Assembly (NCBI GenBank): GCA_001873565.1
Contig: MNZJ01000045.1
Span: 25,656 to 70,573, forward strand
From: Candidatus Peregrinibacteria bacterium CG2_30_44_17
Lineage (GTDB): Bacteria; Patescibacteriota; Gracilibacteria; UBA1369; UBA12470
Direction: 5' to 3'
Length of the DNA stretch: 44,918 bases
Below, in pieces: positions 1 through 8,481 of the stretch; position 1 is the first letter of the stretch, and every line of letters starts with the position of its first letter. Below the pieces are notes generated by a model. That model saw only the letters and a list, made by a program, of their open reading frames with translations. It had not been told where the DNA came from and did not search any database. The position numbers and the translations under genes were made by a program.

Positions 1-94
1 TCGAGCGACTCTGCAGACGCGAAGCGTCGAAGCCCTAAGGGGAATTTTTCTTGTGATTCGAGCGACTCTGCAGACGCGAAGCGTCGAAGCCCTA
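1..94. repeat. 37-bp direct repeat, two copies
   Basis: Two identical 37-base copies start at 1 and 58. Each reads TCGAGCGACTCTGCAG, then a small hairpin GACGC-GAA-GCGTC, then CGAAGCCCTA. Both lie in the open tilS frame and translate as SSDSADAKRRSP each time. A diverged relative sits at about 34281-34316, where the internal hairpin is replaced by CCCGC-GTTG-GCGGG, so this is a dispersed short repeat family rather than part of the enzyme. Confidence 0.85.
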
Positions 95-1272
95 GCGAGA
101 ATCACAAGAAAAATGTCATCCTTGCGTTCTCAGGCGGCGCAGACTCAGTGTACTTACTACATATGCTCTTGGCTCAGGGCAAAAAGCCAATACTAGCTCA
201 CCTCAATCACAGCTTAAGAGGAAGTGAGAGTGATGCAGACGAAAAATTTTGCGTCAAAGTCGCAAAAAAACATAATCTCAAAATCGAAGTGGGAAAGATA
301 CCGCCACCAAAAAACGAAGAAGAAGCCAGAAGCGCACGCTACGACTTTTTGGTAAGAGTTCGTCAAAAACACAAAGCCGCGAAAATATTTACGGCTCACC
401 ATTTGAACGACAGCATTGAGACAATTCTTCTCAACGTCACGCGAGGCACAGGAATTCACGGGCTGACAGGAATCCAAGCAGACAAGATCAAAAGACCTTT
501 ACTGCATACGACAAAAGAAGAAATCTTAAGCTACCTAAAAAAACACCGGATCAATTATAGAGAAGACTCGTCCAACCAAGATCCTAAATTCTCACGAAAC
601 CGCATCAGGCTAAAAGTGTTACCAGAGCTGAAAAAGATAAATAAAAGTCTGGAGAAAACATTTCTCGGCAATATCGAGAACTTCAAGGATATACAAAACT
701 TCATAGACACAGAGTCAAAAAAATACATCCATAGTGACCACATAAAAATCGGCGATTTCGCAAAGCTCCACAAAGCACTTCAGACAAACATCATAATAAG
801 ACTGGCGGGACCAAACACGTCGCAAAAAGAAGTAAGTGAAATTCGCAAAACAATGCTGGGAAATCGCACAGGAACAAAGTGCAAGATAGGAACCATAGAA
901 TATGGCAAGCTAATGCTAAAGCCTTATGCCAAAAGTTTTCCTGTGAAATTTTCGATACTCACAACCAAACCAAAAAAGTTCGCCCAAAAATGCGCATATC
1001 TGAATTTTGATAAAATCAAGGATATTCAAAAGCTAGAGACAAGAACGTGGCAAACAGGAGACCGCATGATCCCAATCGGGATGAAAGGCAGCAAAAAACT
1101 CCAGGACATATTCACAGACAAGAAAATCTCGCAAAGCTCGCGCAAGTCAATACCTGTAATAATTTTTGGCAGCGAGATTGTATCTATAGGATGGATTGCA
1201 ACATCCGAAGCATTCAAAGTAACACCTGAAACTAGACAAATACTCAAAATTACCTTCAAAGATATTAAATAA
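1..1272 (+). CDS. tilS: tRNA(Ile)-lysidine synthase TilS, 5' end not resolved
   Basis: TilS uses ATP and lysine to make lysidine at C34 of the AUA-reading tRNA-Ile. The PP-loop signature SGGADS is encoded at about 130-147, followed by LLHMLLAQGKKPILAHLNHSL, the family's nucleotide-binding core. The C-terminal TilS domain is also clear (TGDRMIP, KKLQDIFTDKKI). The frame stays open to base 1 and has no ATG, GTG or TTG before 148, while a GTG at 148 would remove the PP-loop. The ATG at 113 is out of frame. The true start is therefore probably upstream of the window, and the visible N-terminus includes repeat-encoded residues. It probably heads a plus-strand series with ftsH, hsp20 and galU (gaps of 40-50 bases). 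Confidence 0.9.
   Translation, partial: SSDSADAKRRSPKGNFSCDSSDSADAKRRSPSENHKKNVILAFSGGADSVYLLHMLLAQGKKPILAHLNHSLRGSESDADEKFCVKVAKKHNLKIEVGKIPPPKNEEEARSARYDFLVRVRQKHKAAKIFTAHHLNDSIETILLNVTRGTGIHGLTGIQADKIKRPLLHTTKEEILSYLKKHRINYREDSSNQDPKFSRNRIRLKVLPELKKINKSLEKTFLGNIENFKDIQNFIDTESKKYIHSDHIKIGDFAKLHKALQTNIIIRLAGPNTSQKEVSEIRKTMLGNRTGTKCKIGTIEYGKLMLKPYAKSFPVKFSILTTKPKKFAQKCAYLNFDKIKDIQKLETRTWQTGDRMIPIGMKGSKKLQDIFTDKKISQSSRKSIPVIIFGSEIVSIGWIATSEAFKVTPETRQILKITFKDIK
44..114. repeat. 16-bp perfect inverted repeat around the second 37-bp repeat
   Basis: Arm 44-59 (ATTTTTCTTGTGATTC) is the exact reverse complement of arm 99-114. The second direct-repeat copy forms most of the 39-base loop. The right arm ends 16 bases before the codons of the TilS SGGADS motif, so the hairpin covers the 5' end of tilS. 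Confidence 0.85.
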
Positions 1273-1322
1273 AGGGCTAAGATAGGAAGGCACTACTCAC
1301 TAAATTACTACTGTCTAAACAT

Positions 1323-3164
1323 ATGCAAAAAACTAAAAAAACAAACTCATCCCTTGGGTACATAATTATAATCGCGCTGGTTCTTACATTGGTATACACA
1401 ATGTTCAATCCAAGCCCGACAGCACCTGAGAAGGTGACGTTAGATACATTCTTGTCTGACATAGACGGAGGTATCGTGGATACCATCGAAGTACAAGGCA
1501 GCAAAATATATTACACAACTACCGGAGATGCGGAATTCTACACAGTCAAAGAGACGTCGGAATCACTAACAGCAGTACTGGGGGAACGAGACTATACCGA
1601 TATACAGATTGAGGTAGTCGACACCGAAGCGGGGAGTTTCTGGGTGGAACTTGTGATTTCAGCAGTGCCATTCTTGCTCATAATAGGATTTCTGTTTTTC
1701 ATGATGAGGCAAGCAACAAGCTCAAACAACCAAGCTCTATCATTCGGCAAATCTCAGGCTCGTATTAATGATCCTGAAAAGAAAAAGACAACTTTCAAAG
1801 ACGTAGCAGGAGCCAAAGAAGCAAAAGAAGAGCTAATCGAGGTCGTAGACTTCCTCAAGAACCCGAACAAATACACGTCAATGGGCGCGAAGATACCAAA
1901 AGGTGTGATCCTTGTCGGAGCACCGGGAACAGGAAAAACTTTGCTTGCACGAGCGGTAGCGGGAGAAGCAGGAGTACCATTCTTCAATATATCGGGATCA
2001 GAGTTCGTAGAGATGTTCGTAGGTGTGGGAGCATCGCGAGTCAGAGACTTGTTCAAAAAAGCGAAACGCAACGCTCCTTGCATTATATTTATAGATGAAA
2101 TCGACGCAGTCGGCAGACACAGAGGAGCAGGCATGGGAGGCGGACACGACGAGAGAGAACAGACGTTAAATCAAATACTTACAGAGATGGATGGGTTTGA
2201 ACAGGACACAAATGTCATAGTCATGGCTGCTACTAATCGCCCTGATGTCCTAGACCCTGCCCTACTTCGCCCTGGAAGATTCGATAGGAGAATCGTAATA
2301 GACAGACCTGATATCGAAGACCGAGAAGAGATTTTGCACATACACACACGCAACAAACCTCTGGCGAAGAACATAGACTTAAACAAGATCGCAAGACAAA
2401 CACCGGGATTCTCGGGAGCTGACATAGAGAACTTAGCGAACGAAGCGGCGATCCTAGCTGCAAGCAACAACAAAAAATCAGTCTCTCAAAAAGACTTGGA
2501 GAAATCTATCGAAAAAGTGGTTATGGGACCGGAACGCAAGTCCCGCGTACTAAACAAGAAAGAGAAGGAGATAACAGCCTACCACGAGACAGGACACGCG
2601 ATAGTCGGACACTTGCTTCCTGAATGCGACCCTGTACACAAAGTCTCCATCATATCACGAGGCATGGCACTTGGAGTCACATGGTTTCTGCCAGAAGAAG
2701 ACAAGCATCTTTACTCTAAGACCAAATTCGAGAACGAACTCGCATCTCTGCTCGGAGGATATGCTGCCGAAACGATGATTTTTGGCGAAGTGTCAACAGG
2801 CCCATCTAATGACCTTAAAAGAGCCACAGACATGGCGCGTAAGATGGTTACAAAATATGGGATGAGTGGACTGGGAGCAACTATTTATGGAGACGAGAAC
2901 GACGAAGTATTCTTGGGCAAAGATTTCGGACACGTCCGTAATTATTCCGAGCAAGTCGCCTCAAAAATAGATGAAACAGTCCAAGCAATCATGGGCACAG
3001 CATTGAAAGTTGCTACTACAATTCTCAAAGAGAATGAGGACAAACTGCACAAAGTCGCAAAAGAACTGATCAGCAAGGAGAACCTCGCAAGAAATGAGTT
3101 CATTAAACTGATGGGAGACCTCGAAGAGAAACAAGAATCAGAAGAAGAAATCACCGAAGATTAA
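1323..3164 (+). CDS. ftsH: ATP-dependent zinc metalloprotease FtsH
   Basis: Membrane-anchored AAA+ protease that degrades misfolded and regulatory membrane proteins. It has 613 residues, a normal length. Transmembrane segments lie at about 13-30 and 108-128 around a small extracytoplasmic domain. Walker A GAPGTGKT is at 199-206, Walker B IIFIDEID at 254-261, the second region of homology ([20 protein letters not shown]) at about 303-322, and the zinc site HETGH at 421-425. No Shine-Dalgarno sequence precedes the ATG; the leader reads CTACTGTCTAAACAT, resembling the CTACTGACT leaders of the 18626 and 19675 genes. The acidic tail ([13 protein letters not shown]) is typical. Confidence 0.98.
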   Translation: MQKTKKTNSSLGYIIIIALVLTLVYTMFNPSPTAPEKVTLDTFLSDIDGGIVDTIEVQGSKIYYTTTGDAEFYTVKETSESLTAVLGERDYTDIQIEVVDTEAGSFWVELVISAVPFLLIIGFLFFMMRQATSSNNQALSFGKSQARINDPEKKKTTFKDVAGAKEAKEELIEVVDFLKNPNKYTSMGAKIPKGVILVGAPGTGKTLLARAVAGEAGVPFFNISGSEFVEMFVGVGASRVRDLFKKAKRNAPCIIFIDEIDAVGRHRGAGMGGGHDEREQTLNQILTEMDGFEQDTNVIVMAATNRPDVLDPALLRPGRFDRRIVIDRPDIEDREEILHIHTRNKPLAKNIDLNKIARQTPGFSGADIENLANEAAILAASNNKKSVSQKDLEKSIEKVVMGPERKSRVLNKKEKEITAYHETGHAIVGHLLPECDPVHKVSIISRGMALGVTWFLPEEDKHLYSKTKFENELASLLGGYAAETMIFGEVSTGPSNDLKRATDMARKMVTKYGMSGLGATIYGDENDEVFLGKDFGHVRNYSEQVASKIDETVQAIMGTALKVATTILKENEDKLHKVAKELISKENLARNEFIKLMGDLEEKQESEEEITED

Positions 3165-3165
3165 A

Positions 3166-3192
3166 CCCTATCCCCTACACCCTATCCCCTAC
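3166..3192 (+). repeat. CCCTAYN heptamer array before hsp20
   Basis: About four units of CCCTATC/CCCTACA in exact seven-base steps fill the ftsH-hsp20 gap and end 12 bases before the hsp20 ATG. The complementary strand carries four G-runs spaced for a G-quadruplex. Confidence 0.85.
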
Positions 3193-3204
3193 GTTCTACC
3201 AACC

Positions 3205-3564
3205 ATGACACAAAAAACAAAAAGCCCGGCATCTAAGGAAGGTCAACTTTCTGTGGATGTATTCCAATCGCCTGACGAGATAACAATAGTCGCACCGATC
3301 GCAGGAGTTGATCCAAACGACATCTCGATCACAATCACAGACGACGTTATCACAATAAAAGGAGAACGAGGTCACAAAACGATGCTCAAAAAAGAAGACT
3401 GCTTCATTCAAGAATGTTTCTGGGGATCTTTCTCGAGATCGGTAGTACTGCCGGCCGATACAGACACGTCAAAAGTCGATGCCGAGTGCAACAACAACGT
3501 TCTGGTTGTAAGAATTCCACGCATAGAACGCGTACGAACTCAAATCATCAAGGTAAAAAAATAA
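3205..3564 (+). CDS. Small heat shock protein, Hsp20/alpha-crystallin family
   Basis: A 119-residue ATP-independent holdase. The alpha-crystallin domain covers nearly the whole protein: PDEITIVAPIAGVDPNDISI near 24-43, an ITIKGER strand near 50-56, and the closing NNVLVVRIPR near 102-111. The N-terminal arm is only about 15 residues and the C-terminal extension is short. It sits between ftsH and galU, so it shares context with a membrane protease. The start codon follows a heptamer array and no ribosome-binding site is visible. Confidence 0.93.
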   Translation: MTQKTKSPASKEGQLSVDVFQSPDEITIVAPIAGVDPNDISITITDDVITIKGERGHKTMLKKEDCFIQECFWGSFSRSVVLPADTDTSKVDAECNNNVLVVRIPRIERVRTQIIKVKK

Positions 3565-3570
3565 CCATTC

Positions 3571-3605
3571 GCTACACCCTACACCCCTACTACCCTATCC
3601 CCTAC
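3571..3605 (+). repeat. CCCTAYN heptamer array before galU
   Basis: Units of CTACACC and CCCTACA/CCCTATC, less regular than in ackA, fill the hsp20-galU gap and stop three bases before the galU ATG at 3608. Confidence 0.8.
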
Positions 3606-3607
3606 TT

Positions 3608-4468
3608 ATGATAAAAAAAGCCGTTCTGCCAGCCGCAGGATTCGGAACAAGGTTCTTGCCGGCAACGAAAGCAATGCCAAAAGAGATGCTACCAATCGTA
3701 GATAAGCCAGTTATACAATATATAGTAGAAGAAGCTGTTAAGTCTGGCATAGAGGAAATCATCATTATTACAGGACGCGGCAAAAGAGCCATCGAAGATC
3801 ACTTCGACACATCTTTTGAGTTAAATCACACTCTGGAAGCAAGAGGCAAAAAAGCGCTTCTGAAAGAGGTTAAAAAGGTAGAGAACCTCGCAAAGTTCAT
3901 ATACGTAAGACAGCCTGAGCCACTCGGTGACGGCCACGCAATTCTTTGCGCAAAAGAGATCATAGGAAATGAGCCATTCGCAGTACTGTTCGGCGACGAA
4001 ATAATAGACAACGAGATTCCGGCACTAAAACAATTAATGGAAGCGTACGCAAAGACAAATTCGTCCGTTATAGCACTTGAGCGGATACCAAAAGAGGACA
4101 CAGGAAGTTACGGAATCGTAGCCACAAAGAGCTCCAAAGGGCGCATGCATGAACTTGCGTCGCTTGTGGAAAAACCTCACCCTGACAAAGCACCATCAAA
4201 TCTCGGGATCATAGGGAAATACATTTGCACACCATCTGTTTTGAGACACTTGGAAAAAGCAAGTAGCGGAACACATGACAAAGAGATTCGTCTGATAGAT
4301 GCTTTTAAGTCTCTTATTAAAGAGGAGTCTATATATGGATACGAAGTGGAAGGTACTCGCTACGACACCGGCAGCAAAACAGGCTTTCTCAAGGCTAGCA
4401 TAGACTTCGCGCTCAAAAGACCGGAGATGGCGGCCGAGCTCAAAAAATTCATGAGACAAAGAGTTTGA
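3608..4468 (+). CDS. galU: UTP-glucose-1-phosphate uridylyltransferase
   Basis: Makes UDP-glucose from UTP and glucose-1-phosphate for cell-surface glycans. It has 286 residues, close to the usual bacterial GalU length. The nucleotide-binding motif AAGFGTRFLPATKAMPKEML starts at residue 9, and further family blocks are VEKPHPDKAPSNLGIIGKYI and YDTGSKTGFLKASIDFAL. It ends in TGA, a rare stop in this window; the -35 box of the next promoter overlaps that stop. The sugar-nucleotide product fits the sugar transferase at 5631. Confidence 0.96.
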   Translation: MIKKAVLPAAGFGTRFLPATKAMPKEMLPIVDKPVIQYIVEEAVKSGIEEIIIITGRGKRAIEDHFDTSFELNHTLEARGKKALLKEVKKVENLAKFIYVRQPEPLGDGHAILCAKEIIGNEPFAVLFGDEIIDNEIPALKQLMEAYAKTNSSVIALERIPKEDTGSYGIVATKSSKGRMHELASLVEKPHPDKAPSNLGIIGKYICTPSVLRHLEKASSGTHDKEIRLIDAFKSLIKEESIYGYEVEGTRYDTGSKTGFLKASIDFALKRPEMAAELKKFMRQRV

Positions 4469-4493
4469 AAAACTTAGCATCTTCTGGTATAAT
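4465..4493 (+). promoter_or_regulatory. Promoter of the TPR gene
   Basis: TTGAAA at 4465-4470, a 17-base spacer, then TATAAT at 4488-4493 preceded by TGG (extended -10). The -35 box overlaps the galU stop codon. The -10 lies 33 bases before the ATG at 4527. Confidence 0.75.
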
Positions 4494-4526
4494 GTAGGGA
4501 TTCAAACAATAATCCTTATATTACAA

Positions 4527-5129
4527 ATGTACCAAGACGACACGACAAGCTTTCAGGATCCGCTGGTAGAAGCCGACAAGCTCAAACTGCAAGGTGAACA
4601 TTTGGAGGCCATCGCTATTTGCGAAAAACTTCTCAAAGAAGACTTGGAATACCAAGAAGCTTACGAAGAAATCGGAGATAATTACTTAAGTCTCCGTGAA
4701 TTCGAAAAAGCACTCAAGGCACTTAAGATGGCGCTTAAGATAAACGCACACAGTGCAAATGCTCATTACCTGCTAGGATTCACATATTCGTCTCTTGGAG
4801 AATGGGAAAAATCAATCAGACATTTAGAAGAAGCAAATGAGCTTCAACCTAACCACCCTGAAATATTAAGATGCTTAGGATGGTCGGTTTTCCACAGTGA
4901 CAACAAGGTCAAAGGGCTGGTACTGCTGGAAAGAGCACTAACAATGTCTCCTGACGACGTTCTTATTATTTGCGACTTATCAGTCTGCTATCTTAATGAA
5001 AGAAACTTTGACAGAACGGTCTCGTTACTGACACACGCACTTCAGGTAGAACCTGAAAACGAAAAAGCACGCGACTGCCTCGAAACAGCGCTGTTTTTCC
5101 AGAGGGAGTTCAACAAGCTGGATAGGTAG
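4527..5129 (+). CDS. Tetratricopeptide repeat protein
   Basis: A 200-residue protein built of TPR helix pairs from about residue 13 to the end. Recognisable units include AIAICEKLLKEDLEYQEAYE, KALKALKMALKINAHSANAH and KSIRHLEEANELQPNHPEIL. It has no signal peptide or membrane segment and no catalytic domain, so it is probably a cytoplasmic scaffold. Partners are unknown. It has its own strong promoter and lies just upstream of the RNase P RNA gene. No ribosome-binding site is visible. Confidence 0.85.
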   Translation: MYQDDTTSFQDPLVEADKLKLQGEHLEAIAICEKLLKEDLEYQEAYEEIGDNYLSLREFEKALKALKMALKINAHSANAHYLLGFTYSSLGEWEKSIRHLEEANELQPNHPEILRCLGWSVFHSDNKVKGLVLLERALTMSPDDVLIICDLSVCYLNERNFDRTVSLLTHALQVEPENEKARDCLETALFFQREFNKLDR

Positions 5130-5136
5130 AGTGCTA

Positions 5137-5165
5137 TCGACAAATGAGGATAAAATTGCTAATAT
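5137..5165 (+). promoter_or_regulatory. Promoter of rnpB
   Basis: TCGACA at 5137-5142 (five of six), a 17-base spacer, then TAATAT at 5160-5165 with TGC in front (extended -10). The predicted start, about seven bases downstream, coincides with the 5' strand of RNase P helix P1 at 5173. Confidence 0.6.
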
Positions 5166-5172
5166 ACTATTT

Positions 5173-5587
5173 GCAATGTTCTTTAAAAGTGAGTAGTCAC
5201 CTCTGCCACAAGCAGAGGAGGAAAGTCCGGGCAGCATAAAGACATGAAAGTCTCTAACGGAGACCGAGGCGAAACCTAACAAGATCGTCTTAGGGAAAGT
5301 GCCACAGAGACAATACTAATCCCGCCTAGGCGGGATAAAAGGTGAAAAGTCCCACTTAAGTGGGAACACTTCGGGCGACCGAAGACAACGTCTGCTTCCT
5401 CAGGGCTAAACCCTGACTGGCAGTCCGTGGGCAAACCCTTTCAGAGCTGCAAGGTGAGACTGGCATGTAGGAACAAACCTGTGTCTTTTTACAGGCCGAC
5501 ATGCTCACCGCTCGATCCCGCCAAGGCGGGACTAGATAGATGACTACCTCGACAAAACCCGGCTTATAGCTATTTGAAGAACATTGC
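5173..5587 (+). ncRNA. rnpB: RNase P RNA, A-type
   Basis: Catalytic RNA that removes tRNA 5' leaders. The conserved blocks appear in order: helix P3 (CCTCTGC/GCAGAGG), GAGGAAAGTCCGGGC near 5218-5232, AGGGAAAGTGCCACAGAGAC near 5292-5311, GGTGAAA near 5341, GTGGGCAAACCC near 5427, and the 3' block ACAAAACCCGGCTTATAG near 5552-5569. P1 pairs the GCAATGTTCTT strand starting at 5173 with AAGAACATTGC ending at 5587. Two helices are the same palindrome type, CCCGCC-NN-GGCGGG (5323-5336 and 5517-5530). Ends are inferred from P1 and may be a few bases off. The protein partner rnpA is at the other end of the window. Confidence 0.95.
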
Positions 5588-5597
5588 GTTTTTTTTT
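5577..5597 (+). terminator. U-tract terminator after rnpB, built on P1
   Basis: The 3' strand of P1 (AAGAACATTGC) is followed by G and nine T residues at 5589-5597. The closing helix of the RNA would act as the terminator stem. This rules out an ATG-like start at 5574 for the next gene. Confidence 0.6.
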
Positions 5598-5630
5598 GCA
5601 AGAAAAATCCAGACTATGTACTATGTAGAC

Positions 5631-7082
5631 ATGCGCAAACGCTCTGAAATCATATTCGGCCTTCTCAGAATACCAATGGACTTCTTCATGGTGATCTTCG
5701 CTTTTATGATCGCATTCAAACTGCGCACATATGCCGAGTTGATACCGGGATTTATATTGCCTGTGGACATGATGAACTTCCCGATGCTACAGGAGTATAT
5801 AGGATTCATAGCAAAATGGAGTATCCTGCTGCTTAGCATTTTTGCAATCAACAATCTCTACTCGCTCAAAGTCACAAGCAAGCTATCAAAAGAGGTTCTC
5901 AAAGTGAGCTTTCTCGTATCGGCATGGATCATGGTGCTAATCGCATACTTCTTCTTATCAAGAGAGTTCTTTTTCTCAAGACTTGTACTGGGATATGGCT
6001 GGATCTTATCGACAATACTGGTCTCGTTCGGCCGAATAGCAATCAGAGTAGTCCAAACACTACTTGCAAAAGCAGGCATCGGCCAAAGACGAATGCTATT
6101 TTTGAGTCTCAACCAAGCTACATTGCCGGTATTAAAAAAAATCAAAAAAGATCCTTATTACAAGGTCGTAGGATATATTAAACGCAGCAAAGACCATGAA
6201 ATCCAAGGATGCAAGCTCCTTGGACTGACAAGCGAACTCAAGGAGCTGATTATAAAACACAAAATCGAAGAAGTAGTACAAACCCAATACACTCTCGGAG
6301 ACAACGATGCTCCTGACATTCTAGAGTTCTGCAGATCTCATCACATTCAATACAATTTCATCCCCGATCTGGTTCAAATCCATCAGAAGAACATCAATAT
6401 ACATACAGTAGCAGGATTCCCGCTGATAACTCTCAAACCGACTCCGCTTGAAGGCTGGGGCAAAGTATGGAAAAGAGTTTTTGATATGTGCGGAGCAACA
6501 GTCGGACTTATACTGTTTAGTCCACTTTTCCTGACAATCCCAATACTCATTAAGACAGACTCCAAAGGGACCATACTATTCAAACATCTGGACGATGGCA
6601 GCCGCGTCAAAAGAGTCGGTCAATACGGCAAACTATTCAATTTTTACAAGTTCAGAACAATGAAGCCGGGAACTCATAATATGCGCTACACAGACCTGGC
6701 AGATCAGAACACCAGAGAAGATGGCCCTCTTGTAAAAATCAAAGACGATCCACGTATAACACGTCTGGGGCGGTTTCTACGCAGAACCGATCTCGATGAG
6801 ATACCGCAGTTCTTCAATGTAATCAAAGGCGACATGAGCCTTGTCGGCCCACGCCCTCACTTGCCGGAAGAAGTCGCAAAATACAGCGACAAAGACAAGT
6901 TCGTTCTTGCAATCAAGCCGGGAATCACAGGTCTTGCGCAAACATCCGGACGCTCGGATTTATCTTGGGAAGAAGAAGTCAGACTAGACTCATACTACAT
7001 AGAGAACTGGTCGATCATAGCTGACATCAAAATCATTCTAAAAACCGTATGGGCGGTTTTCCGAGACAGGAAGGCGAGCTAG
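5631..7082 (+). CDS. Polyprenyl-phosphate sugar-1-phosphate transferase (WbaP-like)
   Basis: First enzyme of lipid-linked glycan assembly: it moves a sugar phosphate from a UDP-sugar to polyprenyl phosphate at the membrane. The N-terminal half has about four hydrophobic segments (from [21 protein letters not shown]) followed by a CoA-binding-like domain ([18 protein letters not shown]). The C-terminal catalytic domain begins at [20 protein letters not shown] and has the family blocks [47 protein letters not shown] and [13 protein letters not shown]. The open frame reaches 5574, but that lies inside rnpB; ATGs at 5616 and 5631 are possible, and 5631 (MRKRSEIIF) gives the usual short tail. A weak TTGCAA-17-TACTAT at 5596-5624 would make it leaderless. 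The donor sugar is not known. Confidence 0.93.
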   Translation: MRKRSEIIFGLLRIPMDFFMVIFAFMIAFKLRTYAELIPGFILPVDMMNFPMLQEYIGFIAKWSILLLSIFAINNLYSLKVTSKLSKEVLKVSFLVSAWIMVLIAYFFLSREFFFSRLVLGYGWILSTILVSFGRIAIRVVQTLLAKAGIGQRRMLFLSLNQATLPVLKKIKKDPYYKVVGYIKRSKDHEIQGCKLLGLTSELKELIIKHKIEEVVQTQYTLGDNDAPDILEFCRSHHIQYNFIPDLVQIHQKNINIHTVAGFPLITLKPTPLEGWGKVWKRVFDMCGATVGLILFSPLFLTIPILIKTDSKGTILFKHLDDGSRVKRVGQYGKLFNFYKFRTMKPGTHNMRYTDLADQNTREDGPLVKIKDDPRITRLGRFLRRTDLDEIPQFFNVIKGDMSLVGPRPHLPEEVAKYSDKDKFVLAIKPGITGLAQTSGRSDLSWEEEVRLDSYYIENWSIIADIKIILKTVWAVFRDRKAS

Positions 7083-7092
7083 AAGTATATCC

Positions 7093-7653
7093 TCAATATG
7101 TTTTAGCGATATCAGACTCTGCTTTACCTTCTTCAGAAGAAGTGCCCTCCGAAACAAAATGATATCTTTCAGAAGGTTGATAAGGGTCGGAAAAGCGACA
7201 CTCAACTCTAATAACGGAGACTCCACCTAGCAGGCCTGTCCGTTTGTATTCCTCGTAAAATTGAGCCTCTTGCCCGGTACAAAGCGTCAAAGATTCATCA
7301 ATACGTCTGTTGAGATCGGCACGACGTGCAGATAAAGCCGATACAGCACCTTCTTCAGTCAACTCACTCACGTCAAGAGATGCTGTACCCGCATCAACCA
7401 AACAACGCCTCATATCGTCTGCAAGATTACAAACATCAGCAGCCCGAGCACAAGCTTGCTCAAAAGTAGTCCATCTATCGAGACACGCATCTCCAGCTTC
7501 CGGAAAAGCAGGAGAAACCATCTCCGAATACGCTTTGGCGGAATCATCAGGAGAAACCTCCCTAGATCCACAGCCGACAATACTCATCGCGGCAACAAGC
7601 ATCACAGCAGCGCGAGGACTTACTGAACTTCTTGATTTTTCTGATGTAGTCAT
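7093..7653 (-). CDS. Putative lipoprotein, unknown function
   Basis: A 186-residue protein, not recognised. The N-terminus is basic, then hydrophobic (AAVMLVAAMSIVGCGS), with a lipobox IVGC whose cysteine is residue 28, so lipidation and outward anchoring are likely. A helical stretch at about 55-90 has four regularly spaced cysteines (C-x10-C-x6-C-x8-C), and two more cysteines follow, suggesting disulfides outside the cell. It converges on the sugar transferase with only a 10-base gap. It ends in TGA. Its promoter is the closest to consensus in the window. Confidence 0.75.
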   Translation of the reverse strand: MTTSEKSRSSVSPRAAVMLVAAMSIVGCGSREVSPDDSAKAYSEMVSPAFPEAGDACLDRWTTFEQACARAADVCNLADDMRRCLVDAGTASLDVSELTEEGAVSALSARRADLNRRIDESLTLCTGQEAQFYEEYKRTGLLGGVSVIRVECRFSDPYQPSERYHFVSEGTSSEEGKAESDIAKTY

Positions 7654-7676
7654 AATGTATTTGATTAAAGAATAGC

Positions 7677-7704
7677 ATTATAATTCCTTCGTAGAATTTG
7701 TCAA
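7677..7704 (-). promoter_or_regulatory. Consensus promoter of the 7093 lipoprotein gene
   Basis: On minus: perfect TTGACA (7699-7704), a 16-base spacer, perfect TATAAT (7677-7682), 23 bases before the ATG. The -35 box overlaps the stop codon of the upstream gene at 7701-7703. Confidence 0.85.
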
Positions 7705-8369
7705 GCCGTATCGCCACCAGATGTTCTCAGATCGAGAATAATATAAAAATGATGCATGGCTTGCAAATCTCTAAGTCTGGTACAAAGCAAGTCTTCCATT
7801 TTAACAAACTCAAGATCTCCAAAATCGGTCAGACCGATTTCACCATCATCTAATACTTTAAAACCAAACAAACTTTTGGAAGGCTCGGACCCGGCAGGAG
7901 CCCCTTCGTCCAGAGACAACGCACCCAAATAAGCTCGATCCAAAAGACCTTGCTGCCTGAACGAATCAAGGATTTCGGAATGATATTTATCAAATCTGAA
8001 AAAGTTGACTTGGCCGGGCTCGGCAATAAGTTCACCATCAGGTTCCGCGTACCTCCTCTCGGCATGAGGCCTCCCATCCCATCCATCATAAACGAGTAAC
8101 GGACTCGACGACGGCAAGGAGACATCCAAATCTGCCAAGCAAGCAGCCATACGCTCCTGAATCATAGCCCGCGCATTATATCTATCCGCAAATGACTGAT
8201 TCCCAACTAAGTCGGCTATCGCCTCCTTCCTATCAGCAAGGGTATAGGGGTTGCAAACCCGGGCGCCCACCCTGCTCAAATGCGATCTCATGGCAGACGG
8301 CGAAGCTTTGTAAGATCCCTCTCTCGGAATCCACCTCCAATCAATCAAAAATTCACATTGTTTCTCCAT
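7701..8369 (-). CDS. Hypothetical protein
   Basis: About 222 residues, not recognised. It looks soluble, with no signal peptide or membrane segment and mixed alpha/beta composition. Notable stretches are CEFLIDWRWIPREGSYKASP at the N-terminus and an acidic C-terminal part (VLDDGEIGLTDFGDLEFVKM). A TTG nine bases upstream (8378) is in frame, but it sits inside the -10 box, so ATG at 8369 is preferred. That places the start codon about where transcription begins, giving a leaderless mRNA. It is divergent from secA and has a TGA stop. Confidence 0.65.
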   Translation of the reverse strand: MEKQCEFLIDWRWIPREGSYKASPSAMRSHLSRVGARVCNPYTLADRKEAIADLVGNQSFADRYNARAMIQERMAACLADLDVSLPSSSPLLVYDGWDGRPHAERRYAEPDGELIAEPGQVNFFRFDKYHSEILDSFRQQGLLDRAYLGALSLDEGAPAGSEPSKSLFGFKVLDDGEIGLTDFGDLEFVKMEDLLCTRLRDLQAMHHFYIILDLRTSGGDTA

Positions 8370-8377
8370 AGTGAACA

Positions 8378-8406
8378 ATTGTAATCAAATGACATCAATA
8401 ACGCAA
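8378..8406 (-). promoter_or_regulatory. Promoter of the 7701 gene, probably leaderless
   Basis: On minus: TTGCGT (8401-8406), a 17-base spacer, TACAAT (8378-8383). Only eight bases separate the -10 from the ATG at 8369. It lies back to back with the secA promoter. Confidence 0.55.
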
Positions 8407-8419
8407 ACAGTTAGAGGCT

Positions 8420-8448
8420 TTGGAAGAAGAGCCCTTTAGTGCTAAAAT
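8420..8448 (+). promoter_or_regulatory. Promoter of secA
   Basis: TTGGAA at 8420-8425, a 17-base spacer, TAAAAT at 8443-8448 preceded by TGC (extended -10). The -10 lies 33 bases before the secA ATG; no ribosome-binding site follows. Confidence 0.65.
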
Positions 8449-8481
8449 CGCACCATGCAAATACTAAAGATTAACAAATAA

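Noticed and set aside
113-200. ATG at 113 as the tilS start
   Set aside because: It is out of frame with the SGGADS motif and its own frame stops within about 30 codons.
5574-5630. Start of the sugar transferase at 5574
   Set aside because: The bases are the 3' strand of RNase P helix P1 and its U-tract; the protein family starts at the residues coded from 5631.
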